DNA of 34,194 nucleotides from positions 1 to 34,194 of IMG/VR virus record IMGVR_UViG_3300037198_000046; one strand, written 5' to 3'. The notes beneath the pieces were generated by a model. The model was not told the origin of the DNA. It made no database searches and saw only the letters and a program-made list of their open reading frames with translations. This document shows positions 9,301 to 15,539 of this stretch, one piece after another. Position 1 is the stretch's first letter, and each line of letters opens with the position of its first letter. Position numbers and translations under genes: made by a program. Origin of the DNA: a virus.

Positions 9301-9842
9301 GACCTGGTGCCCACGAAATAACCGTGAGTCCCAAGTATGTGGACACCACGCGGGGATTCGACACCTGGGCATCTCGCGTCAAATCGCAGGCATCGAGTTT
9401 GGCCGGTTATCTCCAAGCCCTCTGGCAATGCAGCGACATCAGGTCCTGCATCGACCAGTCGTGGGCCTGGGTCCGACAGGGGTGGCAGCCGACAAACCTT
9501 GCGCTCAAGGGCACGGCCCATGACGGGAAGATCATCGGGTTCAGTGGCACCCTGGGGAGTGGGTACTCGGGGACGTGCGGGGTTACGATCACGCCACGGG
9601 ACGCTTGGGACTTGGGCGGCACCATCGCGCCACATGCGGCGAGCGCGACCTGCACGTTCAGCGGTGGCGTGCCACAGATCACGCTGGTCTCGGGTGGCGC
9701 GCACTACCGGGTTGCGACGCCGGCAACGGTGGCGGTTACAGGCACCTGCACGGGCGGATGTGTGGCGGCATCGCTGGTGCCAATCATTCAGCCATCCGAT
9801 ATTGGGCCGGTGTCGATAGCGATTCTGCCATCGGCGTTTTAG
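6321..9842 (+). CDS. Large secreted multidomain beta-rich protein (G8-like/beta-helix)
   Basis: A 1,173-residue protein with a clean signal peptide (1-16, ending SPAFGQ). Residues about 20-225 form a Gly/Ser/Thr-rich domain with paired cysteines. About 228-440 hold two Ig-like units (starting near TLDYTVSGPSSG, each ending in a TVTVTP-type strand and a Tyr-Thr-Pro turn). From about 445 the pattern GNWNAAGTWTP followed by PAAGDTVTI resembles a G8-type domain, leading into Asn/Gly-rich stretches (500-900) compatible with a right-handed beta-helix. A small Cys-containing beta-domain closes the protein. An AAGGAGG ribosome binding site lies 5 bases before the ATG. Such architecture suits an adhesin, a depolymerase or a receptor-binding protein, but no catalytic residues can be named. 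A Sec signal peptide is unusual in a virion protein, so it may act in or on the infected cell's envelope. Confidence 0.65.
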   Translation: MIRTLLLLILVSPAFGQITAGNYGQGGPSGSGVSTVSTGAITGCATAGAYFFVGSFTNQIGAAGYTVASTSISSGNWHQSALLNTETGYFWAYSASITDSEVITVTKSGSLYVATIKGQCFAGVNATFANQLDQTNSHWCGNNTYGSSCQPGSITPTQASELIVSGCIDNKNEINSVNSGFTAIGTLPLGGSQAYLIQTSVSAVNPTWAFTTDYHYFGCWIASFKAASPTLDYTVSGPSSGQDYNASTAFTVSKVSGNWNGSMTIIIADGSQGGAITPSVGAPGTSTVTVTPTNGSSSFTFMYTPNVVGAITLSFSGTGMAGSNPNPSIYTSIALTITNSCVSSTGVLGVASSTCTITASLTFNGTQTVTLADDSEYVCGTFTPSVGSPACGTVTVTPSSGSTFTYTYTPLGPVGLRIFVVTNNFSATNPANVTYTATSADVCTMTAAAAGNWNAAGTWTPSGCTGGGHTTPAAGDTVTITGYSVVCSTGTCYAGTAPANNTTYDLTIAQSGSGSGVLEVSSGATLFVTGNFKLNSSAGASPTHFAVFKLDTGATFVHDNANGSVQYRGYGGTSTNWNNIVFGTQGDVCTFSSNFGYSCQTKYIGADVAGGYNPVLFAMGTLYDDITYQIYGSSFRNCGASTVPCLDYGSNNNANGYANAGVIDVEDSVFDTTSTLGSAGTYYASALTKLTWLRSRTVNDIIGWLNANPTHMLGLAGAINTCTVAGNYFASETGVGQTDYFQGCTWSGNVFPLGWMLNTSATHPTGTFTNNVVVTQGAYSFPSAHWSSLNNVWLATTSGPSSVHMGPAFNTSGPYKLFGSVAQKWNTTPQASEGHCGLGGDSATGESQYVLDNLGIVGNSGDPPCQWWDSANGNPSGPGTVGYVDHNGENGLGYLGWMVTAGHSVLHYPTNAALASLRANIGWSPTTGVSNLMFADLQGAGTAPNTMIGASSVVDWNNMYNGYTSTLFSGGLDTNCNPSTFNSSPYQICASIGGPGAHEITVSPKYVDTTRGFDTWASRVKSQASSLAGYLQALWQCSDIRSCIDQSWAWVRQGWQPTNLALKGTAHDGKIIGFSGTLGSGYSGTCGVTITPRDAWDLGGTIAPHAASATCTFSGGVPQITLVSGGAHYRVATPATVAVTGTCTGGCVAASLVPIIQPSDIGPVSIAILPSAF

Positions 9843-9851
9843 GAAGGATAC

Positions 9852-10019
9852 ATGGACGAAAGATGGTTCGAGCGGTATATCCTACTGGAAGCAAGGTTGC
9901 GGGAAGAACGCACAAGGCGGGCTCAAATGGAGCGGAGGCTCAACGAGATGGCGGAAGAGAAGAAATCCATACGCCAGTTGATTGAGCAATTAGCCAAGAA
10001 GTTTGGGATCGAGAGATAG
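9852..10019 (+). CDS. Small charged helical protein, 55 aa
   Basis: The reading frame encodes 55 residues, almost entirely charged and helix-forming: an Arg/Glu-rich run (about 14-40) with heptad-like Leu/Ile/Met spacing, ending KKFGIER. AGGAAGG stands 4 bases before the ATG, immediately after the stop of the large secreted protein, so translation is well supported. It shares the GC-rich composition of the cassette and seems to have travelled with it. It could be a coiled-coil oligomerisation partner. No family is recognised. Confidence 0.6.
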   Translation: MDERWFERYILLEARLREERTRRAQMERRLNEMAEEKKSIRQLIEQLAKKFGIER

Positions 10020-10063
10020 GCGAGCGAAATACACCGGACACTTATAGTAGGAAAAGAGCGTTT

Positions 10064-10531
10064 ATGTCGGATTTAACTTCAGTAAATGTAGTAGACCCCC
10101 AGGAGATGTGTCCCATGGTCGCGATATGTGCAGGGCGTTTTGATACGCTCGATCATACGGTAACTGACTTAGGTAAGGAGGTATCGGCCCTAAAAGTAGG
10201 AGTTGCTACCGGAATGGCGGAGATGATAGCAGGATTAGCAGAAGTTCGAGATAAGCTTTCTAAGCTATTTCCTAATGGCCGTCCCGGTATTCTTCAAGAG
10301 ATGCGAGACGATTACTGCACAAAGATTGAAGCAGTATCTAAAAGAACCGAGCAACTTGAGGAGCAGCGAAAAGAACGAGTAGTCGAAGCTAGAGTAAAAA
10401 TGCGTATACGAGAGTATATTGCATATCTTCTAGCTGCATGTGGAACTACATTTGCTATTGCTCAGGAGATTCATCATTGGGAGGATTCCTCCCAAACCAA
10501 CTCCGCAGCTATTATACAACAAAAAAAATAA
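10064..10531 (+). CDS. Coiled-coil protein with C-terminal membrane segment, holin-like
   Basis: A 155-residue protein with AT-rich phage composition restored. Residues about 25-70 and 80-115 are predicted helical and charged (coiled coil), followed by one hydrophobic segment (about 118-135, YIAYLLAACGTTFAIA) and a short polar tail. N-terminal coiled coil plus one C-terminal membrane helix resembles XhlA-like holin accessory proteins. The next gene encodes a papain-like hydrolase, so a lysis or membrane role is plausible. There is no signature sequence, and a minor structural protein with a membrane anchor is an alternative. AGGAAAAG precedes the ATG. Confidence 0.6.
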   Translation: MSDLTSVNVVDPQEMCPMVAICAGRFDTLDHTVTDLGKEVSALKVGVATGMAEMIAGLAEVRDKLSKLFPNGRPGILQEMRDDYCTKIEAVSKRTEQLEEQRKERVVEARVKMRIREYIAYLLAACGTTFAIAQEIHHWEDSSQTNSAAIIQQKK

Positions 10532-10541
10532 GAAATATACT

Positions 10542-11132
10542 ATGACACTTCCATTTAATCTCCCTTATGGAGGGGCAGTATTCTTTTCGGGAAGTTCGGA
10601 TCTTTTAAAAGCTGGCTTTGGAGCAATTTTAAGCGGTATTATTAAAGACGTAACCCATGCTCCTTGGTCGCATTGCGGGTATTTATGTTGGCAACGCGAT
10701 GTTCTTATGTTATTTGAGAGTACCGAATGGCAGCATGTTAGTGGGCCTCAATGGAACGTATTTAGTGAACGTCTACACGAATATAGCAATGGAGGCTTGG
10801 TTGTGATAATTCCGTATCGAAAGGAAACAGCCCCAGACCCAACCAACTTAGAGAACGTTACGGCACAACTAGTAGCTATGCAACGAGCGGGGCAGTGCAA
10901 GTATGGTAGGACAGATCTAGTTGCCGATCTTATTGACTATACCTTAATGCACAGATTTTTACGCTGGGCTGCAAAAAAGTTACTACGGAATTACAATCTT
11001 GTATGTTCGGCGTGTTTACGATTAGTTACAGACCCCACAGCCTCGATTGAAACAGTAAAAGAAACAACTCCTATCCAAGAGTATCGGCGTATATTAGCGC
11101 TTGGTTCCCTGCCAATTCAAGTAATACCATGA
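10542..11132 (+). CDS. Permuted papain-like hydrolase (YiiX/C92 type)
   Basis: A 196-residue protein. An in-frame start exists upstream at 10,440, but it would overlap the previous gene by 92 bases; the ATG at 10,542 gives a natural spacing and a conserved-looking N-terminus. The pattern GAVFFSG (11-17), HAPWSHCGY (39-47) and LMLFEST (55-61), with a late cysteine in NLVCSACLRLV (152-162), matches the permuted papain (NlpC/P60-related YaeF/YiiX) fold: catalytic His44, a supporting acidic residue near Glu59, and nucleophile Cys155 or Cys158. Family members hydrolyse amide or ester bonds in envelope components. Here it may help lysis, entry or remodelling. Its stop overlaps the next start (ATGA). 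Fold assignment is fairly good; the substrate is unknown. Confidence 0.65.
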   Translation: MTLPFNLPYGGAVFFSGSSDLLKAGFGAILSGIIKDVTHAPWSHCGYLCWQRDVLMLFESTEWQHVSGPQWNVFSERLHEYSNGGLVVIIPYRKETAPDPTNLENVTAQLVAMQRAGQCKYGRTDLVADLIDYTLMHRFLRWAAKKLLRNYNLVCSACLRLVTDPTASIETVKETTPIQEYRRILALGSLPIQVIP

Positions 11133-11608
11133 AACTTATAACTTTTTTTATACTTATGTCTGTTGCGTGGGCACAAAGTTCAACTTCTGCACCTTTAACC
11201 GCTACAACAGAACCTGCGTATTTTGCCATGGTATTCTCCGATTATAACTCTCATATAGTTCCAGGAGTAGTAGTTGGAGTTAATGTGAAGGGCTCGATGT
11301 TTATTGTTGGCACTCTTCAGCAAGCGATTTATCGCGGGCAATCTGGAAAGGTGGATTTTGAGATCTGGCAGCACTTCGCGCAAGGTAGACGCGTGGGATT
11401 ATGGGGCGGGGCGGGAGTTGGCGCAAGTATTAACAGTACGGCTACTACTACTCCAGGTAGTGTAACATTTGAAGCTGCCATGTCGTTTCGGGTAGCTCGC
11501 TGGTTAACTATAGTCCCGGGAATTCGTGGTCTGGTCCCCCTAACAGGACAGACAGGACTTCAGACCGATAAGTTTGTCGGTCTGGTTTATGAGTGGTTTA
11601 ATAAGTAA
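11129..11608 (+). CDS. Secreted barrel-like protein, 159 aa
   Basis: It begins with a typical signal peptide (1-16, ending SVAWAQ), followed by short alternating hydrophobic/polar strands with glycines between them (for example VVVGVNVKGSMFIVG, 48-62, and LWGGAGVGASI, 91-101) and a C-terminal aromatic strand (FVGLVYEWFNK). This resembles a small outer-membrane beta-barrel, although no signature confirms it. It is translationally coupled to the papain-like hydrolase (ATGA at 11,129-11,132). A phage barrel exported to the outer membrane could modify the infected cell surface, for example as superinfection exclusion; this is inference only. Confidence 0.55.
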   Translation: MKLITFFILMSVAWAQSSTSAPLTATTEPAYFAMVFSDYNSHIVPGVVVGVNVKGSMFIVGTLQQAIYRGQSGKVDFEIWQHFAQGRRVGLWGGAGVGASINSTATTTPGSVTFEAAMSFRVARWLTIVPGIRGLVPLTGQTGLQTDKFVGLVYEWFNK

Positions 11609-11611
11609 CTA

Positions 11612-11628
11612 TCCCGAAATATTCGGGA
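11612..11628. promoter_or_regulatory. Perfect 7-bp inverted repeat before the 234-aa gene
   Basis: TCCCGAA, a 3-base loop (ATA) and TTCGGGA form a hairpin just after the stop of the secreted protein and 10 bases before the next ATG. No T-run follows, so it is not a standard terminator. It ends right at the ribosome binding site (GAGGAAA) and could affect translation or mRNA stability. Confidence 0.45.
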
Positions 11629-11638
11629 GAGGAAAAAT

Positions 11639-12343
11639 ATGGGAACAATTACGACTTCAATACCAACGATTTCAACGATCCTACCGCATGGATGGACCCC
11701 CCAAACTTATTTTCCAAATGCTTGGATAAGCGATCCAACCGAGAGTACTCCGCTTGGCCCCGCTCATTTAAGCCAATATTGGTATGCTAATCCTACGGCT
11801 GCCGCTACAATGGCGGCTATCGTAGGAGGAGTTGTGGCTGCATACCCAGGAATGGGGGTGTCTGCTGGAGACCCAGATCAACCCAATCAACCAAATCTTA
11901 TGATTGTATTGCCTAATGGTGGAATGATAAATGCAGGACAAGCGGTCTTAACGTTCTTTAACTTTGGTCCTTCCGCACTTGGAGCTATTATAGCTAACCT
12001 ACAAAGTCAGTGCATTCAAGCTCTTAATGCAGATGGAGTGGGGTATAAGGTTTATCTTAATATTACCGTTGCTCCCGCTCCCGCTCCAACTCCTCCGGCT
12101 TTTGTTGGGTGGTGCTATACTCAACTTCCTGCCACACCGCAATATCTAATTCCACAAGGTGTGACTCTTGGACTGATTGCTGGTACGAGTGTGCAGGTTT
12201 ACGATGGGATGGTATTGAACGATCCGGTTCTTGGAACGTTGGTAGCTTCAATTCATAATTGGTCTTTAGCTAAGAATCTGGATGGAACGCCCTATCTAAC
12301 GGGGAACTGGACACAAATAGCGCCACCTCCTCCTACAAGTTAA
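11639..12343 (+). CDS. Hypothetical structural-region protein, 234 aa
   Basis: Not recognised. The N-terminus is Thr/Pro-rich, residues about 50-130 contain Ala/Gly-rich helices (AAATMAAIVGGVVAAYPG, 54-71), and a proline-rich linker (about 143-152, APAPAPTPP) leads to a C-terminal beta domain (about 155-234) with YTQLPATPQYLIPQGVTLG. It ends in a proline-rich tail. A GAGGAAA site precedes the ATG. It lies between the secreted gene group and the scaffold/capsid genes, so a minor head or decoration role is possible, but nothing in the sequence proves it. Confidence 0.55.
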   Translation: MGTITTSIPTISTILPHGWTPQTYFPNAWISDPTESTPLGPAHLSQYWYANPTAAATMAAIVGGVVAAYPGMGVSAGDPDQPNQPNLMIVLPNGGMINAGQAVLTFFNFGPSALGAIIANLQSQCIQALNADGVGYKVYLNITVAPAPAPTPPAFVGWCYTQLPATPQYLIPQGVTLGLIAGTSVQVYDGMVLNDPVLGTLVASIHNWSLAKNLDGTPYLTGNWTQIAPPPPTS

Positions 12344-12358
12344 TTAGAGAAAATCCTT

Positions 12359-12655
12359 ATGGACCCTCACGATAATCTCGTTGCTGCTGCGAAAGCGGAG
12401 GATACTTTTGATTTGCTCCAGCATATTGCTTGGACGGATGTATTAAAACCCAAGCTCTTTATAGTTCGCGAGCAATACTCTAAGGCTCTTGTAAGTCATC
12501 TTCTTGGAAGTCCGCTTCCTGAAGGCCTTACTAAAGAACAACTCGCCGGAAGAATTTATGGCATAGATTTTATCATTGCAACAATTGAATCGGTATTAAC
12601 TCGTGGCGAAAAGGCCGTCGCGGAATTAAACTCTCATGGAATCTCACTAACGTAA
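12359..12655 (+). CDS. Small helical protein upstream of scaffold, 98 aa
   Basis: A 98-residue, mostly helical protein without signal peptide or membrane segment: charged N-terminus, the amphipathic LKPKLFIVREQYSKALVSHL (29-48) and a C-terminal helix. It lies 15 bases before the putative scaffold gene. Small helical proteins of unknown function are common at this position in phage head operons. No family is recognised. Confidence 0.6.
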   Translation: MDPHDNLVAAAKAEDTFDLLQHIAWTDVLKPKLFIVREQYSKALVSHLLGSPLPEGLTKEQLAGRIYGIDFIIATIESVLTRGEKAVAELNSHGISLT

Positions 12656-12670
12656 AAAGGAAAAAATCTT

Positions 12671-13480
12671 ATGGCTACTTCGCCTCAATTAACCGAACCA
12701 CAAGTTCAAACTCCCCTAACTCCTCCGGCTTCGATGGATTTAGAAACACCCGAACAAAAATACGCACGACTTTATAGTGGGCCAACCCAATCCCAAACCC
12801 TACAAGCTCCCACGCCCTCACAGACTCCCTCTGTGGCCGCTCCGGTTTCTATTCCCCCCGAAGTTACCGAGACTCTTCTCGCGCTTCGAAGCGAGCTTGC
12901 AGAGTTAAGAAACAGAGTTCCAGTCTCACCCCCAATTCCTACCGTTCCTAAAGAGGGATGGGTAGATAAAATTCGTCAGGGAGACTTTGATGGAGCGGAA
13001 AAAGTTCTTACAGACTCCGTTCGCCAGAGTATTGTGGAAGAGGTTAAAACCAGAGCCTACCAAGACTCTCTCGCGGCAACCCAAGTTCAACTTGCTATAG
13101 ATCGGCATGTAGAGAAGGTTCGCCGGGAAAATCCAGACCTTATCAGATTTGAGCGCTACCTTGAAGCTCCCGTTAATGCTCGCGTTGAGGAAGCTCGACG
13201 TAATGGACGTATCCGCTCGTCCCAAGAATTTGTTAAAGAGTATACAAGCGCAGTAGACGCAGAGGTAAACGAATTACGAAACATGGGCCTTCAGTATCGT
13301 GCTGATGGCAAACAGGAAGCTATGACGCGACAAACTGCCGTGACCCAGGCTTTCACGCCCGCTCCCCAACAGGTTGGAGACCATACTGCTCCTGCACCGC
13401 AGTTATCTCAGCAGGGCGAATCTAACCAAGATTACTTCGCTCGGCGATCCGCACAGTCGCAGAGACAGCATGGACTTTAA
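12671..13480 (+). CDS. Putative scaffolding protein
   Basis: Assigned from position directly before the major capsid gene and from composition. The 269-residue protein has a Pro/Gln/Thr-rich disordered N-terminus (1-62), long charged helices (about 63-78 and 95-215, including VEKVRRENPDLIRFERYLEA at 148-167) and a Gln/Ala/Pro-rich disordered tail ending in basic residues. This layout is typical of scaffolding proteins that guide coat assembly and leave before or during DNA packaging. No protease domain is visible. Confidence 0.68.
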   Translation: MATSPQLTEPQVQTPLTPPASMDLETPEQKYARLYSGPTQSQTLQAPTPSQTPSVAAPVSIPPEVTETLLALRSELAELRNRVPVSPPIPTVPKEGWVDKIRQGDFDGAEKVLTDSVRQSIVEEVKTRAYQDSLAATQVQLAIDRHVEKVRRENPDLIRFERYLEAPVNARVEEARRNGRIRSSQEFVKEYTSAVDAEVNELRNMGLQYRADGKQEAMTRQTAVTQAFTPAPQQVGDHTAPAPQLSQQGESNQDYFARRSAQSQRQHGL

Positions 13481-13508
13481 ATAGTTAAGGAGCATAAATC
13501 AACACGAT

Positions 13509-13515
13509 AAAGGAG
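13509..13515 (+). promoter_or_regulatory. Strong ribosome binding site of the major capsid gene
   Basis: AAAGGAG, 7 bases before the ATG at 13,523, is one of the best Shine-Dalgarno sequences in the AT-rich part of the window, as expected for the most highly made virion protein. A second AAGGAG (13,487-13,492) lies further upstream with no start codon at usable distance. Confidence 0.7.
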
Positions 13516-13522
13516 ATGATCT

Positions 13523-14476
13523 ATGGCAGGTCAACAGTATTCGACAGGTAGCCTTGGTGGTTATTTGTCTCAGCCTTACCTCACGCAAAGATTGCGTGCG
13601 CAGGCGCAGCCTCAGTTTCGCTTTCGGCAATTTGTCGATGTGAAGGAAAGCATCGGTAAAAACCGGGGCGATACGTGGCTTTTCGATAAGCGAGGAAATG
13701 TGACGACGCAAGGAACGATTCTTGCGGAAACTAACACAATGCCTCAGACCAACTTTACAGTTGGACAAGGGACGGGAGTAATCGTAGAATACGGTAACTC
13801 CGTGCCCTACACCGGAAAGTTGGAAGCTCTTGGCCAAATTATGATCGAGCCTGCCGTTGAGCAGAGTCTTCGAGACGATATGGTTAAGGCCCTAGAAAGC
13901 GCGGCTGGCTCTCAATATGTAACTACCGATTTTATCGCAGTTATGTATGGAACGGCAAGCACGGTTATTACTACAAATAGCGTCGCAGGCTCTACCGCGT
14001 CCGCAGATCTCACGGGCTATAACGTTCGTGCGATTGTGGATTTTATGAAGAAGAAACTTATCCCGAAGTTTGATGGGCAGAGTTATATCTGTATTGCTTC
14101 TACGGCGGCTCTGAGTGGACTGTTTAGCGATACTGCGACTGGTGGTTGGGTGGATGTTTCGAAGTATACCGTGGATTTTGCGAAGAATATTTTTAACGGG
14201 GAAATTGGGAAGTACTACAATACCCGATTCGTGGAAGAGACGGGATATCTTTCGAACACGATTGGAAATAGCTCGATACATGGACAGGCGGTGTTTTTTG
14301 GGGCAGATGCGGTTTATGAGGCCGTGGCAATTCCCGAAGAGCTTCGCGTGAAAGTGTCAACAGACTATGGACGCGACCAGGGTTTGGCTTGGTACTTCCT
14401 GGGCGGGTGGAAAACGGTGTGGAACTACGCGACTACTCCTGCGGAGCAACATATTGTTTATGTGACCAGCCTGTAA
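13523..14476 (+). CDS. Major capsid protein, N4 gp56-like (HK97 fold)
   Basis: The 317-residue protein forms the icosahedral shell. Features of the N4 gp56-type coat family are the N-terminal arm (LTQRLRAQAQPQFRFRQFVD, 20-39), the FDKRG/QGT segment, a central helix followed by KLIPKFDGQSYICIAS (177-192), the GEIGKYYNTRFVEE segment (about 231-244), and a C-terminal strand-rich A-domain with GLAWYFLGGWKTVW (about 290-303). It follows the scaffold gene, precedes a decoration-like gene and has a very good ribosome binding site. No N-terminal prodomain is apparent. The family is inferred from motif pattern and context. Confidence 0.87.
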   Translation: MAGQQYSTGSLGGYLSQPYLTQRLRAQAQPQFRFRQFVDVKESIGKNRGDTWLFDKRGNVTTQGTILAETNTMPQTNFTVGQGTGVIVEYGNSVPYTGKLEALGQIMIEPAVEQSLRDDMVKALESAAGSQYVTTDFIAVMYGTASTVITTNSVAGSTASADLTGYNVRAIVDFMKKKLIPKFDGQSYICIASTAALSGLFSDTATGGWVDVSKYTVDFAKNIFNGEIGKYYNTRFVEETGYLSNTIGNSSIHGQAVFFGADAVYEAVAIPEELRVKVSTDYGRDQGLAWYFLGGWKTVWNYATTPAEQHIVYVTSL

Positions 14477-14490
14477 GAAAGGAAAAAACT

Positions 14491-14988
14491 ATGGCTTACG
14501 TTGATGCGAATTATCAAGTAACACTTCAGGATGCCGTGATAGGGTGTGGCCCTGCTACAGGCGTCGCGCTCGGAACGAATGCCGGGACTGGTACGTCTTC
14601 AACTACCTATACTGGTACGCTTGGTACGGCAGGGAATGGATGGTATCGATTCCCTATTTTTAAGCAGCCCTCAAAGCTAGTTGGGATTAGGGTGTATTGT
14701 GTAGGTGCGGCCGGGACTGGCGTAACTGGGGTTAACTTCCAGTTCTATAACGGTACCAGTCTCGTTGCGACTGCAACAAATGTGGGAACCGCCGTTGGAC
14801 AACTTACAGATGCTACTATGGCATCTGTGACTGTCGCGAGTAACGGGGCTCAAACTGGTGCAGTGTTAATGACAAGCACAACTTCAAATGAGTTAACAAT
14901 GGTTACGACTAATACTGCGACAGCTACAGCTTCAAGTCTTGGTACGTATGCGATTGATGTTCTCATGCAGAATTTGTTTGTTAATTAA
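14491..14988 (+). CDS. Probable capsid decoration/head protein, 165 aa
   Basis: The longer open frame from 14,389 overlaps the capsid gene; the ATG at 14,491, preceded by AAAGGAAAA, gives the normal start. The 165-residue product is rich in Gly, Thr, Ser, Ala and Val with regular short beta-strands (for example LVGIRVYCVGAAGTG, 61-75) and ends in hydrophobic YAIDVLMQNLFVN. Beta-rich proteins encoded just after the coat gene usually stabilise the shell or form head fibres. It is followed by a strong terminator, so it is the last gene of the head unit. No specific family is recognised. Confidence 0.65.
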   Translation: MAYVDANYQVTLQDAVIGCGPATGVALGTNAGTGTSSTTYTGTLGTAGNGWYRFPIFKQPSKLVGIRVYCVGAAGTGVTGVNFQFYNGTSLVATATNVGTAVGQLTDATMASVTVASNGAQTGAVLMTSTTSNELTMVTTNTATATASSLGTYAIDVLMQNLFVN

Positions 14989-15000
14989 GTTAATCTAACC

Positions 15001-15035
15001 TTAGAGGGGAGATAGATATCTCCCCTCTAACTTTT
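15001..15035 (+). terminator. Rho-independent terminator after the head genes
   Basis: A perfect 13-bp inverted repeat (TTAGAGGGGAGAT, loop AGAT, ATCTCCCCTCTAA; 15,001-15,030) is followed by a short T-run (15,032-15,035). It separates the scaffold/capsid/decoration unit from the zinc-finger and GT9 genes. The T-run is short, so partial read-through is likely, which would give high coat and lower downstream expression. Confidence 0.85.
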
Positions 15036-15047
15036 AAAGGATATATC

Positions 15048-15539
15048 ATGGACGCACAAAAAGGAACCTCAACTAAAGTTGAGACTCCTGTCAGTGAGCG
15101 AAAGACTGTTACGAATTGGAAGGTATTTGAGAAGGCAGGACTCGTTCCAACGAGGATTACGTGTAACGGATATTTAGGAAGTCATCCCTCCGACATGAGT
15201 TGCCACTCAAATATTCTCTGTACTACGGATAGTGTGAAACATCATATGGACCCCGTGCATGGAGGGGGATGGTTTTATTTTAAACTTCGCCAGACCGATG
15301 CAAAAGGGAAAAATCCAATTTGGAGAGAATTAGAAGAGGCGGGAGTCGAGATTCAACAACTATATTGCCCACATTGTAGACATCTTGTTTCGATGACCCC
15401 ACGAGACTTACAGTTTCATTTAAGACCTCATCCTGGGGCACTACGGGTTAATATATACCCTCAGCAACTTTGTATGACGTTGGGGTATAATAATCCTGAA
15501 GCGTTAGAAGGAGAATTAGAGGATGAGGAGTTTGTATAA
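15048..15539 (+). CDS. Zinc-finger-like protein, 163 aa
   Basis: Not a known family. A C2H2-type finger is visible at C107, C110, H124 and H128 (within YCPHCRHLVSMTPRDL, 106-121), and an upstream cluster (C39, C52, C58, H65/H66, H71) could bind a second zinc. The finger resembles that in the terminase ATPase half (C71-C74-H86-H91 there). The N-terminus is polar and the C-terminus acidic (about 152-163). Its stop overlaps the start of the GT9 gene (TAATG), so the two are probably made together. AAAGGA precedes its ATG, just after the terminator. It may be a nucleic-acid or protein-binding partner, and a functional link to the glycosyltransferase is suggested only by coupling. Confidence 0.6.
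   Translation: MDAQKGTSTKVETPVSERKTVTNWKVFEKAGLVPTRITCNGYLGSHPSDMSCHSNILCTTDSVKHHMDPVHGGGWFYFKLRQTDAKGKNPIWRELEEAGVEIQQLYCPHCRHLVSMTPRDLQFHLRPHPGALRVNIYPQQLCMTLGYNNPEALEGELEDEEFV

Larger units (their letters stand above)
5820..10019. other. GC-rich cassette of foreign base composition
   Basis: The base composition changes visibly here. The 60-base line starting at 7,681 has 46 G/C, whereas a typical flanking line (23,641) has 27. Codons change with it, from AGA, TTA and GGA outside to GCG, GGC and CTG inside. The change is gradual between about 5,820 and 6,070 on the left, and abrupt on the right just after the 55-aa gene (10,019). The cassette holds the 3' part of the 236-aa gene, the 1,173-aa secreted protein and the 55-aa helical protein. 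Its Shine-Dalgarno sequences are near-perfect (AAGGAGG at 6,309-6,315; AGGAAGG at 9,841-9,847). This is best explained as recent acquisition from a higher-GC genome, possibly a host or another phage. Confidence 0.75.

Noticed and set aside
9066-9704. A 212-residue - strand frame and several + strand shadow frames in the 3' part of the same gene
   Set aside because: Same composition effect; the products are Arg/Pro-rich and lack any recognisable feature.
10440-10541. An upstream in-frame start for the papain-like protein
   Set aside because: It would overlap the preceding gene by 92 bases and add a basic, non-conserved-looking extension; the ATG at 10,542 gives a normal spacing.
14389-14490. 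An upstream start for the decoration-like protein
   Set aside because: It runs inside the capsid gene; the ATG at 14,491 has AAAGGAAAA at proper distance.
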